Positions 33,663 through 44,706 of a stretch of 64,000 bases of DNA are shown in pieces. The notes below the pieces were generated by a model. The model did no database searches and was not told the DNA's origin. It saw nothing but the letters and a program-made list of their open reading frames with translations. The DNA lies in NCBI GenBank assembly GCA_905250075.1, contig CAJNOP010000959.1, positions 1-64,000 of the forward strand, written 5' to 3'. Source of the DNA: Rotaria sp. Silwood1. Taxonomy: Eukaryota > Rotifera > Eurotatoria > Philodinida > Philodinidae. Both the position numbers and the translations under genes were made by a program. Position 1 is the stretch's first letter; each line of letters opens with the position of its first letter.

Positions 33663-36600
33663 ATGCTTAGCGAGCAAGTCAATGAAAACAATAGACCACG
33701 CAAATGGTGGCGCCATCGTTGGTTTATGATCATTTGCATCTGCTGTGTCGTTGTAATAATGCTTGCAATTATACTTCCTCTGGTATTGAAATTCGTCATA
33801 CTTGCACCAAAGAAGCGGGATATCACCACAGCAACATCACTTTCATCAATGGCAATGTCACCTTCGCCAACGGCAATAACACCATTAACAACAGCTACGA
33901 CTACAACTCAACAATCAGGTAAATTGTACACAAACGCTTCTTAATCTACCTAAATATTGCTTTTAAATCAGGTATATGTAGTTGCTACGCATCTAGCTAA
34001 CGGTTACACTAGAATTACCTTGAATCAATAGCTTACCGAAAGTCAATCGCAATCATCGAAAGTAAAAAACAAAAATTCGGCGAAAATAGCTTTAGATTTT
34101 TCATATGTTTCGGAGAATTCTGGTTGATTTTAAATGGTTTTAGAGTAATTTAAATTACCTTTTCTCTTCTAATATTATAGTCATATTTAGTCGAATTAGT
34201 CGTGCAAAAATAGTAATTTTGATTTGTTTGATTGTAGTCGATTTGTAATCGATGAAAATCGTATATATTCAACCCTTTATGAAATCATTTGCATTGATAT
34301 ATTGTAACTTTTTTCTTGCATTAGTAAAACGGAAGGAATTTACACAGAAAAAAGCCTAATTGAAGAATAACGTCCAAATTAGTAATACGAGACTCACGAA
34401 ATCAGGCGACTCGAAATAAGGATGTTTGTAGAGGGGGTGTATTGGTGTAGGCGAAGAGAACACCATCAACCACACCCACACCCACACCCACACCCACACC
34501 CACACCCACCCTTAATCTCTTGAAACAAATGAATTTGAGACACGATGACAATAAGAGCTTCACGCCTAGCCATGAAGAATCACGCAATGATTCCATTCAG
34601 TTTCGCTAGCTGTCTCATGACAGCGATGTATTCTTCCACACATAAATTACTCATTCGTCGAGCATTTTATACTTGAGTATGGTTCTCATTCGTTATTAAA
34701 AATACATTGACTACCTACTCGAAATCGACTACGAAGCTTGTATAAGTTATCGACGACTTCATTCTTTGTGGATATGACTAATCATGCGAACAAAGTTCTA
34801 AGTAATATCTACGATACTATTAAACATACTCTTATTTTTTCAAAAACTGAGGAAGATATTGAAGAAAATGGCTGCCAATATTTTGTAGAGTTGTCGTGTG
34901 GCTTTAGAATGTGATTTTGTGCTGAGTATGTTCCAGTTTCGATATATTATGGAAATATCGGTAGATTTTCGGCAACCAAGTTTTCCAAATCATCAATCAT
35001 ACAGCAAATTATTCGGAGCAAAGAAGGATCACTCTTTTTTTATGTATATATCCTACGAGTATAGGAATCAACTATACAGATGAAAAGAAACATGATTTGC
35101 TTTAATGTTATGATCGAGATTTCTTGGGCAGAATAAGAAATATATCAATTTCCAATGCGCATGTTGTAATAAAAACAAACGTCGAAATTACATTGCACTA
35201 TTTGACAACTGTTGTTGTCAATGATCATAAATTGAGTCTCGGAAGAACTGTGTCAATTCCAGGCCTCATTACCATCTTTTCCAATGGCCAAACACTTTTC
35301 CTCTGTGAATTTACGAATGAAAATTGACGGAGAGATTATCATTTTTGGTGGGTGCGAATTAACTAGATTTTCCTTCATGGCATTGAATATTGGTTGAATA
35401 GCGCGAGAAGGTTCGAGAAAACGACTTGATTCGAAACTATATAGCGATAGGAGAGGCATGTTCATCCTTTTCCTCTTCAACAACAGTTTCTTTTTTCTGT
35501 AATTCTAATTGTCAATGTCATGCGGCGCATACAAACTGGTATCTCATGCATGCTTTTTATTGGCACCATAAAATCAAATATATTGATAGAGATAGTCGTT
35601 ACGGTAGCATGTGACAGTTCACTAGTGGCCATCATCGCTAAAAAATGATTGAACCATCAGTCTTGATTAGCATCCATACCAAATCCTGACTATAGTATAC
35701 GTATTAACGTTCGTAAGATAGAATTTAGCCATTCTCATGGAAAAAAAGTTGCATTCAACACATCAAAATTGACGTTAATCTTATTCACTTGTGGATACAT
35801 TGATACAATGGCACAATAAAGAACACTTGCTAAAGTTCTCATTATGAGAATACCAATATGTTGATTGTTATTCAAAATTCGTGTCATATGATCTTTCACG
35901 TATTCATCGTCTATTAAATCGAAGCCATTCGCCACTCTCATTGTATTGTAATACTACTTGTGTGTACACAGTTCGTGCAAACAACGACAACGAATTTCAT
36001 CGATACACATTGTTGGATAACATGTATGAATGATGAAAAACATGCAGTCGCCATCACTACTCACTTCAACTAGAATTGTATCATGATTCTCAATTTTTAT
36101 ATAGTTCTCTAACAGATTTTTTGCTTGTTGATCAGTCGAATGCAAATTCTCATCGCAAAGTAATGTGGATGGGTCTGTCACAGAATACAGCATGATTGCG
36201 TCATGAAGAGCTATACATCTTGATTTCAGGGTCATGTAACTTTCACAGCCGTCTTCTATTCTAATTGATAGCCAGACTTAGAAAACACCTCTAGTCTTGC
36301 TGAGCCAAGTTTCCAATAACATTGAGTTTGATCGGATATCGCAAACTAAACAAGTCATTTGTTCTAATCTTTCCATGACTGGCAGCATTGCCTACACACT
36401 TGATATCAATGACACTCAAGTGAAGATAGAAAATTCATTCATATTCTTTACGTCGCTCATCATTGTTGCATCCTATTAAGCACTGCGCTTTTCATGTTAG
36501 CAGTTATTTCAGATAGCTAATAACTATCTTCAAAGACTACAACGCTTCTAATAGAGATCCAAGCAAACTGCTCACCGCTACGCAGTATACGAACTATTTA

Positions 36601-38212
36601 CAAACATAGGGTTTTATATGAATATCAATAAGGAAAGTTGGGATCAAAAATCCGAATAGAACTTGAACCCGAGCCGACAGTGCAATGAAAAATTACACCT
36701 AGGCAGAACTCTCTTCGTCTCTTAAAATGATTTTGGATTTGAACCGAAATTTCTTTCGATCCAAATTCGAGTAACTCATGATTACAAGCGCATTAATTCT
36801 GTGAATAATGTGATGATAATTAGAAAATACGAAGCTAGTTTATGTATTATTTATGAATGTGAATTCTTTACCAAAAATGCGAAATCCACAGTCACACTGT
36901 ATCATGAACGACTTCTTACAATAAACTCAAGGTTTTTTTCTGTCATCAGAAATTCAGGAAAAACTTTGTTTTATTGGCAAGAAACAATTTTCATTTTACA
37001 AAATCCAAAATTTTCTATACATCATTAGATCATCGCGTGTGTTCAACAATACACATTCTTCCCAGAATGAGCACATACATATGTTTTCGTGTAGGATCGA
37101 CCTATGTTGGTAGTATGAGCTATCCAAGAGTACGGCACACAGCGGCAATATTAGCAAATGGAAAAGTACTAGTTACTGGAGGGCATAACGATTATGATAG
37201 TTTAGCCATCACCGAATTGTATGATTCATCAACTGGAACTTGGACAACTACTGGTAGCATGAACGATCCACGAGATTGGCACACAGCGACCTTATTACTA
37301 AATGGAAAAGTGTTAGTTACTGGCGGACAATATAATAGTGATAGACTAAGTACTGCCGAATTATATGATCCATCAACAGGAAATTGGACAACCACTGGTA
37401 GCATGCATATTCGACGAATGTCACATACAGCATCCTTATTGACAGATGGAAAAGTGTTAGTTACTGGTGGAAATGATCTTGATGTTCTAAGTAGTGCCGA
37501 ATTGTATGATCCATCAACAGGAAATTGGACAACTACTGGTAGTATGAATAGTCGACGAGTGCAGCACAGAGCATCCATATTAACAAATGGAAATGTATTA
37601 GTTACTGGTGGAGTAAATTCTGTTGATGTTTTTAGTAGTGCTGAATTGTATGATCCATCAACAGGAAATTGGACCACTACTGGTAACATGACAGGTCAAC
37701 GATCGAAGCATGCAGCATCTGTATTAACAAATGGAAAAGTACTCGTTACTGGTGGATTTAATGATGATGCTTTACATAGTGCTGAGTTGTATGATCCATC
37801 AACTGGAAATTGGACAACTACTGGTAGCATGGATAAGGTACGACGTGATCACACAGCATCCGTATTAACAAATGGGAAAGTGTTAGTTACTGGTGGTGGA
37901 GGAACTTTTGGTGATTTTTTTAGTAGTGCCGAATTGTATGATCCATCAACAGAAACTTGGACAACTACTGGTAGTATGCATAGTCAACGAATGGAGCATA
38001 CAGCATCCTTATTAACAAATGGAAAAGTGTTAGTTAGTGGTGGAGGAAGTGCTGTCGTGGTTTTAAGTAGTGCTGAGTTGTATGATCTATCAACGGGAAC
38101 TTGGATAACTAACGGTACCATGAATAGTCAACGAGCGAAGCACAGAGCATCTGTATTAACAAATAGAAACATGTTAGTTACTGGTGAATGGCCGAATGTT
38201 AGAGTAGTTTGA
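33663..38212 (+). CDS. Membrane-anchored kelch-repeat protein, two exons (457 aa)
   Basis: Exon 1 (33663-33918) encodes a basic cytoplasmic tail (NRPRKWWRHRW), one transmembrane helix of about 23 residues (MIICICCVVVIMLAIILPLV) and a Ser/Thr/Pro-rich linker. It ends at ATCAG|GTAAAT, phase 1. Exon 2 (37095-38212) starts after TTTTCGTGTAG and continues in phase as seven full kelch units and one partial unit of about 49 residues (H-T-A-S-x-L, G-K-V-L-V-T-G-G, AELYDPSTG-NWTTTGSM). This predicts a type II protein with an extracellular kelch propeller. The join rests on matching phase and on the tail-TM-linker-propeller architecture known in bdelloids. The 3176-bp intron is far longer than others here and holds a hairpin and a broken gene. 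An AATAAA follows the stop within 15 bp. If the join is wrong, exon 2 is a 5'-truncated kelch gene. Confidence 0.6.
34431..34511. repeat. TGTGGG-type hairpin locus 13
   Basis: A short G arm (gagggggtgtattggtgtag, 34431-34450), a loop with gcgaagagaacaccatcaa and a long, pure CCCACA arm (34469-34511) lie within the long intron of the kelch gene. The arms are unequal. Confidence 0.7.
35250..36235 (-). pseudogene. Broken OTU-like (DGDC motif) gene
   Basis: On the minus strand, 36235-35735 reads as one frame interrupted by a single TAG near 35954. It contains ILVEVSSDGDCMFF, a Cys-rich helix (IDEIRCRCLHELC), then LASVLYCAIVSMYPQVN. The D-G-D-C motif followed by a helix matches the catalytic-cysteine region of OTU cysteine proteases and vertnin-like proteins, and the downstream 'YP-x-VN' is seen in such transposon-linked families. 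Further 3', 35483-35253 gives another coding-like piece (SLYSFESSRFLEPSRAIQP) in a different frame. It lies antisense inside the kelch intron. Stops and shifts make it non-functional. Assignment is by motif only. Confidence 0.45.
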
Positions 38213-38833
38213 ATAGTGAAGAAATAAATTAAACATTTCAAAAAGTAAACACAACAAGCAGCTTTTGATGTTTCATACTATTATTCTTGCTTGCAATCAT
38301 TATTCTTGCAAAACCCGACTGCCTTAATATTTGTTCATTATGTCATACTGTTCTCTGATTATTTTCTGGAAAAGTTCTTTTTGATCTATTATTACAATAA
38401 ACTATTCAAATTTTCTACAGTAGTTTTGTGAAACACGATTGGTAATGAGTTTCGAATTGTACAGTGACAAAAGTGAATCCATCCCTCCCTGACTCGACCC
38501 CATAGTCTGTGTCCGACTCACAGAATAGATAACGTTCTCTAGCATGACAAAATCAGATTGAAATAGTCCTAAACAAATCGAATCTACGATGTCTTAACTC
38601 TTGCGTTTCAGCAATCAACGATTCGACGAAAATTAGTAACAGAGAATTTTGTGGACGTATTTCAAAATCTTTATCAAGACTCATTCATCAGTGCCGAGCA
38701 TTCTATGAAGTGCATCCAACTTTTCATTGATAACGATAAGACGTATTTTGCTTTTCTCTTCTCGTTTCTTACTATCTTTTTCTTACTTTCTCTCTCTATA
38801 TCTACATCTGATTACTGTTCCTTGCTCAGGCCC
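38213..38833. other. Spacer between kelch gene and retroelement
   Basis: This holds the kelch polyadenylation signal (aataaa, about 38223) and AT-rich sequence. The frame from 38651 is open into the retroelement ORF, but its composition (T-rich, FLLSLSIST) suggests untranslated leader. Confidence 0.35.
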
Positions 38834-40184
38834 ATGGCCGCGGTACAGGAACCTTCGGATGGTTTTCAACCAATAAATGAACAGTCAGATTTTGAGTTTT
38901 GGCTGAATCAAATGAAACAAGATTCTCAATTTATTCATGGCATGACGGAAATTTACAAGAAACAACATTTAGATTTACAAGCACGTGAACAAAGAAATAG
39001 AATGGTGACTCATCATACATGTTCTTCATCCATTCTTTCTCCCTGTCCACCTCAACAAATACCACGCCATCTACCTCGATTAATGGGCAAGCTAATCATT
39101 TCGTCTTTCATTCAACAAAAGCATTGATCAACAATCAAAATACATCATTATATAATAAAAGTTCTTCAACATCACGACGACCACTTGATGATAGTAATTC
39201 TTCAGAAAATCAAGGTCGAAGACAAACAAAAAAACCTCGTCCACATGAACCAACACCAACAAGTTTCTCGACCAACCTAACATCATCATCAACAACAGAA
39301 CGTCAATTTCGTTTTCCACCTTTCCAACTCAAACATGTTATATCTAATAATTTACCATGTTTTTTTTATTAATCTTAGTCTTGACACCGATACATCTCAA
39401 CAACAACTTCCATCAGCTATGAAGGTCGCCAACTGGATTCGAAAAGTAGTTCAACAACAATCATCACAATCAGTCGGTGATTTTTCCCTGTTTATTCCTA
39501 CTGGTAAAAATAGATACAAGTTTGGTGTTACAACAAAAAAAGATTTTTTAATGCTATGGAATTGTAATTGACCAAAGGATATGAACAATATTAAAATAGA
39601 AATAGAACGTCCACGTGCATTACCTGATTGTTGTGCTTTAGTATTACGTTATGTACCTGCTGAATTATCAAATGAATTTGTATTTAAAGAAATAGTTAAA
39701 TCAATTAAATCAACAGTTACATTTTCAAAAATTAAGTATTATCATCCTCGATCAACTAATGATTATAGATTTTGTGTTACTGATGATAATGAATATGACG
39801 AAATAATTAGTATTGGTCGTTTAGCAATTGGTCATATACTTCTTCCAGTTACTGCTTTTATACCTGGTCTTAAAATGACATACTGTACCAACTGCTGGGA
39901 ACTAGGTCATTTTCGTTCACATTGTCAAGTAAGTTCACATTGTCGAAAATGTTTAGATGCATGAGATCGTTATCATTAATGTCAAAAACCGGTATTATGT
40001 GCTCAATGTCAAGGTCCAGACTCGTCTCTTAGTATGGATTGTCTGGTGGTTAAAGATTACCGTCGTTCATTAAAAGATGAAATAGATAATGCGTTTAAAG
40101 GTGGTTGGTTACATCAGGTGGAAGTAACTAAGAAATCTGATACAGCATATCGTGAAGAATTAGATTTTCCAGCACCACAACAAG
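38834..40184 (+). pseudogene. Decayed retrotransposon ORF1/gag-like gene with CCHC knuckles
   Basis: Three frames in succession carry one protein: MAAVQEPSDGFQPINEQ onward, then a Ser/Thr/Gln-rich linker, then MKVANWIRKVV and a long basic segment. Near 39884-39924 there is a clear zinc knuckle, C-x2-C-x4-H-x4-C (CTNCWELGHFRSHC). Two degenerate knuckles follow, broken by stops (about 39960 and 39977). This arrangement is typical of the nucleic-acid-binding ORF1 of LINE-type elements. At least two frameshifts and three stops show it is dead. The sequence stops at CACCACAACAAG, where a hAT element and then a TGTGGG array follow. No reverse transcriptase is present. Confidence 0.65.
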
Positions 40185-40471
40185 TAGGGGTGTCATTTAT
40201 CGTTTACTTTATAATAAATATAAATTATGAGAAATTTATATTTATTATAAATGTAAATTACTTATCATTTAATTTACGCGTAAATTAAATAAAAGTAAAT
40301 TTAAATCGACACCCCAAGTAAAAGTACTCAACAATGTTATTCAAACATTTAGAATGCTACCGCCATTGATTTTTGGTTGTGGTATGGGGTGTCGATTTAA
40401 ATTTACGTTTCATTTAATTTACGCGTAAATTAAATGAAACGTAAATGTAAATTGACACCCCTAACAACAAG
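40177..40471. mobile_element. Composite hAT-type MITE, 279 bp, with 8-bp target duplication
   Basis: The element is 40185-40463 with ends TAGGGGTGTC and GACACCCCTA, flanked by ACAACAAG at 40177-40184 and 40464-40471. The interior has two further inverted termini facing each other (GACACCCC near 40308 and GGGGTGTC near 40387) and palindromic ACGCGTAAATTAAAT words. It therefore looks like two copies of a palindromic unit held in one insertion. It is non-coding. It sits at the junction of the retroelement ORF and the next hairpin. Confidence 0.85.
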
Positions 40472-40646
40472 GGTGTGGGTGTGGGTGGGTGTGGGTGTGG
40501 GAGTGGGTGTGGGGGTGGAGGTGGGTGTGGGGGTGGGTGTGGGGTGTGTGGGTGTGGGTGTGGGTGTGGGTGTGGGTGGGTGAGTATGAGTGGGTGTTAC
40601 TGTTGATCGTCTCGTCAAAGACACTCCTAACCATGCCCACACCCTG
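40472..40646. repeat. TGTGGG-type hairpin locus 14
   Basis: A long G arm (40472-40597), a loop containing gtctcgtcaaagacac and a short C arm (about 40619-40646) follow the standard order. The 80 bp after it (ccctgtagatgtgggtg, then acattagc) resemble the sequence after locus 15, so loci 14 and 15 are paralogous over more than the repeats. Confidence 0.85.
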
Positions 40647-41300
40647 TAGATGTGGGTGTGTGATTATAGATGCCAATACATTAGCGCACGCACAGCCGCA
40701 CTCGATTGCTGTAAAGCCAGAGCTGACAATAGCAGATCGATATTTTGTTTTCTTAAAGAGATATGTCGATCTGTTTTCGTTTGATTCAAGGAACTTCAAT
40801 GATTGAGTATTCTTGACCATTTGATAACGAATAATACCTAAAACCTAGTGGTGAAATAGTTAAGCATACTTATCTTTTTCTATACTGTTTTAATGAAAAA
40901 CGCAGCAAGCATTTGTTTGAACGACGTTTTCAAGATTAGATTTTCATGAGAACAGTGATGAAACACACATGTGCTGCTCTTCGTATCCTATTCTTCATCG
41001 ATATAAAACCGTGCATAAAACTGCTGTAAGTAAGCTACAAGCTAAATACTGATTAAGCTATGTGAAAAAGACAACAGATGGATTGAATTGAATATCGTTA
41101 ATAGCTGCCTGCCTCCAAAGGTCGTTATCGTATCATAAATGATGGTCATAAAACGCTTTGTGTTCTTTCTTCTCAGGCAATCAAAAGATCTTTCTCTGAG
41201 GCTCATTTTATTGTTATGTACAATTCTTCATTTTAGCATTATAGGTATGATTGTGATATTTTATGTACATTTCAAAGAAGTAATTTTTATCTGCAATTAG

Positions 41301-41582
41301 CGTGTGGCGCATCGCAAGCATGCTATAACATACCTCAGTATAGTCGGTGCTCAACAAACTTTGACTGCGGCTGCTTTCCATTTGTGCCTTCTTTCGGTAA
41401 TGGGATTTGTGCGCTGCTCGATCCTCCCTGTTCTCAGCTGGTTTCGTGCGCAGCGCAGAATAATGCATGTCATCAACCTGCTCATATTTGTGTAAATCAT
41501 CCAAAGTGTCATAATCTACCTCTTTGCTATCCGTTGTCGATGGCCACTGAAGAAATATGTCCGCTCCTATCATATTCAACAA
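41301..41582 (+). CDS. Orphan exon encoding a Cys-rich extracellular module
   Basis: The exon follows ctgcaattag and ends before GTAAGA, entering at phase 2. It encodes about 94 residues with 16 cysteines, including CSTNFDCGCFPFVPSFG, CAAQNNACHQP, ICVNHPKCHNLPLC and YPL. The pattern resembles a Cys-rich module found in bdelloid surface proteins ahead of propeller domains (recollection, not verified). No signal-peptide exon or downstream exon could be assigned, so it may be a stranded exon of a broken gene or part of a gene with exons I cannot see. The antisense frame is a shadow. Confidence 0.5.
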
Positions 41583-42569
41583 GTAAGACAGACAATCTAA
41601 CGACTAAAGAATGCAACACATTATCGTGCGTAATTTTTCTTGATACAATGACTTTTTTCTTAATTTTTGCCAATGGACTATTTTTACTTTCACGCCTCTA
41701 TTAATATTAGTGAATAAGGTTTTTGAGACTGTCATATGGAGCTGAATGGCAGGGTGCCATGAAAAATGTAGGCATTATTTTCTAGGAAGCCGTTATTATC
41801 TTTGACTGCGTTTTGCGCGGATTTCCTAGAAATTTTTAAAAAAAGCCAGCTTTAACATCTATTCAGCGCCAAAATAAAAATTACCCAAAACGCATTTAGT
41901 TTTTGCACCAGGTCGTTGACATATTCAATTAAAATCCGGTCAGGATTGACTCTATTTTTCTCAGAAAACGACTGAATCCAGAAAAAGCGTGTAACCAGGA
42001 ATTGTTAAAGATTTTGACAGTATTTGGAAGAAGCTCTTGGAAGAATCCTGAGGAACTTTCGATTACTCTAAAACCAGGATCTTGCTAACTTTCAAGGGTT
42101 CATAAGTGAAAACGAAAAAATTTCTTTTAACATTTGTCAGAATTCTACCACGTTTCTTGACAGGGCCATTACGTTAGTTTACTAACTTTCATTCAGGATG
42201 TTATCAAATTTCTTGATAGGATGTTTGCAGGATTTTCTAAAGAGAAAAGAAAACAGATGAACACATCGAGTATTGATCTCTGGATCTTCAGTTTACAAAC
42301 CAATTAGCTAGATTTACGAGCTGGTTCGTGCCATGTTGTTCTATATATAGCCTCAACGTTCGTTATGTCGAATTCTGACTTAAATGCAAACTTCTGTTTC
42401 AGTTTTATATAAACACAAATGGTCTAAAATTAAAATAAAATACCGTCTTAAAATTTTTTTCAATTCACGAAATTCCACTACTTTTTTTGAATTTGCATTC
42501 GGTCTACAAAAATTATTTCTACTTTTTAAAAGCCTTATTGAGATTTCATACATTTTTTACCCAAGGAGT
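41583..42569. other. Non-coding stretch
   Basis: No convincing exon or RNA gene. The sequence is AT-rich, with a lone cagggtgccatgaaaaatg word near 41752 that has no inverted partner. Confidence 0.35.
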
Positions 42570-43380
42570 ATATGGGTGTGGGTTGCGTGTGTATGAATGG
42601 GTGTTAGTGTTGTGGTCTTTTCAAAGACACCCCTAATTAATGTCCGCGCCAGAATAAAAGAGGGGTGGATGAAAGCTCAATAACTCGACAATCGCCATAG
42701 CTAGCGACCTGCGGTTTTCACCAATCAAAGGAGGAGAAGTGGGCACGTCTTTTTCTTTGATAATGCATAAAACGAAATTTTTTTAAAACTAATGATATTT
42801 GAAAAACATGCAAAAGAACTCATGAAAATGACTTGCCAGCATGATGAAATTTTGACTTTAACCTTCGCTTTAGATAGAGAGACTTGAGATCCATAGTTCA
42901 AGACACAATGCAAATGGATGTCTTATTACATTCTAACGTTGAGCAAATGGAATCATGTACTTACATGCGCAAATAATAGGAAATTTTGCTGATTTTTTAC
43001 TATGTTTTCGCACTTTTATCCTAATAGCTTGAGTTTTCGATGAAAATGTAAGAAAAAGTAAGAAAGCGCATTGTGTCTTAAACTGTACATCTCAAGTTCC
43101 TCTATTCAAATCGAAGGTCAAAATCAAAATTTCACCTAGCTGGCAGGTCATTTTCATGAATTGTCTTGCATGTTTTTCAAATATCATTAGTATGAAAAGA
43201 ATTTCGTCTTGTACATTATTGGAGAAAAAAGACGTGCCCACTCCTCCTCTTTCCATTGGTGAAAACCATAGGTCCCTAGCTATTGCGGTTGTCGAGTTAT
43301 TGAGCTTACACCCACCCCTCTTTTATTTTGACGCGGACATTACATGCACACCCTATAGATCTGGGTGTGGATGTGTGGTT
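42570..43380. repeat. TGTGGG-type hairpin locus 15, split by a foldback element
   Basis: The left part (42574-42636) has gggtgtgggttgcg, the loop gtcttttcaaagacaccc and ctaat. The right part resumes at 43343 with catgcacaccctatagatct and gggtgtggatgtgtgg. Removing the insert gives a sequence that lines up with locus 14. Confidence 0.7.
42639..43344. mobile_element. Foldback MITE with about 275-bp inverted arms, inserted in a hairpin
   Basis: The left arm (42641-42915) starts ATGTCCGCGCCAGAATAAAA. The right arm (about 43070-43342) is its inverse, ending CGCGGACAT. Arms share gaggggtgg, taactcgacaa, gtgggcacgtc and tttgaaaaacatgcaa-type blocks. TA lies outside both ends (42638-42639 approximately and 43341-43342), suggesting a Tc1/mariner-type TA duplication. 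The unpaired centre is about 150 bp. There is no coding capacity. Confidence 0.7.
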
Positions 43381-43440
43381 GTAGCTGCCGACACATTAGC
43401 ATACCTACATGCACACCCAAAGTGGCGCTTCAAAACTTTT

Positions 43441-43645
43441 TGGGTGTGGGTGTGGATGTGGGTGTGGGGGAGTGTGGGGGAGTGTGGGTGGGTCTGGGTG
43501 TTGGTGTGAGTGTGGGTTTGAGGCGTGGGTGTGGGATGTGGTTGTGGGCGTGTGGGTGTAGGTGTGGGTGGATGTAGGTATGGGTGTTGTTAAGGTACTA
43601 TCACAACCAAACCCACATCCACCCACACGCACACCCACCCTCACA
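43441..43645. repeat. TGTGGG-type hairpin locus 16
   Basis: The G arm (43441-43589) is nearly pure GTGTGGG-type, the loop is ttgttaaggtactatcac, and the C arm runs about 43608-43645. It directly follows the right half of locus 15. Confidence 0.8.
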
Positions 43646-43649
43646 CCAT

Positions 43650-44654
43650 CTTTTTTCAAATTGGATATTTTCATTATTTGTGTGCATTTCGACAGTTTAT
43701 TTTAATTTATTTCAAAAATCAAATATTCGAAATACTTTCTTCAAAGCACAAAAAATATTAGAATGAGATTCCGTAATTACTTGTAATTTTTGCTCTTGTT
43801 TATCTCTCAAATATTATTGAGCATGAACATGATTTTAAAAACATTTAAGTTTATCAGTTTTTTCTTTTGTTTGAGCAATATATTTAAATATTTTTCATTT
43901 TCAGATATTACTAAATCTGTTTGTTTAACTTGAAGGAATGTGATGTCACATGTTCATGTTTGTATATCACCACATGAAAGAGGATGTACCAATGATTTTG
44001 TGGGAGTTTTTTCATTTTTCAATTATTATCAGCTTCATTTTTCATAATAGAATTAGTTGTTGCTGTAGAAAAATAATATCATTAGAATTTCTGGATGAAT
44101 TAGCATTTTTAATAATGTATTCTTCGCTAAATTAATTTTTTGTTTCGCAAAATATTTTTTCAAGTTTCTCTTGAATGAGGTCGTTGTTTTCTTAATTTAT
44201 TTTCATTTAATCCTTAATAATCTATCTGCATCCTAAAAAGAAATAAATAGAGACATTTTAACAAAGATATTTAAGATTTTTTACTTTTTTTTCCAGCATA
44301 TTATGACAGTTCAAGAATGTATATCGAAACAATTCGTAATTCGATAATTTATTACAGGACAGTTTTCCTCAGATACAAAAATACCTATTAGGTATCGTTT
44401 TTTTTTTGTTTTAAATATTTTATTATTCACTATCTACTATCACTGTTTGATCAGCACCATCGTCAGTGTGTCTCAAAGGTGTGCTTTGATGGTAGCACCT
44501 GGTATAATTTTGAAATTTTTTTAAGTGCTACTCAGATGTTGTGATCACGTGACTTCCAAACGACCCCAATGTCAATCTTGTTACATATTGTAACCAATGG
44601 CTTATTAATTGAATTTTCTTTCCATAGAAACGAATATCAAATTTAAAATTCTTG
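43650..44654. other. Non-coding stretch
   Basis: Very AT-rich, without exons or repeats that I can support. Confidence 0.35.
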
Positions 44655-44655
44655 A

Positions 44656-44706
44656 GTATGGATGGTATGAGTGAAGAATAGGAACAATCATACCCATCCA
44701 TCCACA
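44656..44706. repeat. TGTGGG-type hairpin locus 17 (diverged)
   Basis: The G arm gtatggatggtatga, loop gtgaagaataggaacaa and C arm tcatacccatccatccaca form an inverted pair. The repeat is diverged from TGTGGG, but order and loop style match. Confidence 0.55.

Noticed and set aside
36640..36710. tRNA-like words (ggttcaag on the minus strand)
   Set aside because: No cloverleaf with paired acceptor and anticodon stems could be drawn. No tRNA or rRNA was found in the window.
37192..37689. 165-codon minus-strand frame
   Set aside because: It is antisense to the kelch repeats and shows the same periodicity.
37095..38212. Regularly spaced repeats resembling a CRISPR array
   Set aside because: The repeats are 147 bp, in frame and encode kelch units; there are no short palindromic repeats with unique spacers.
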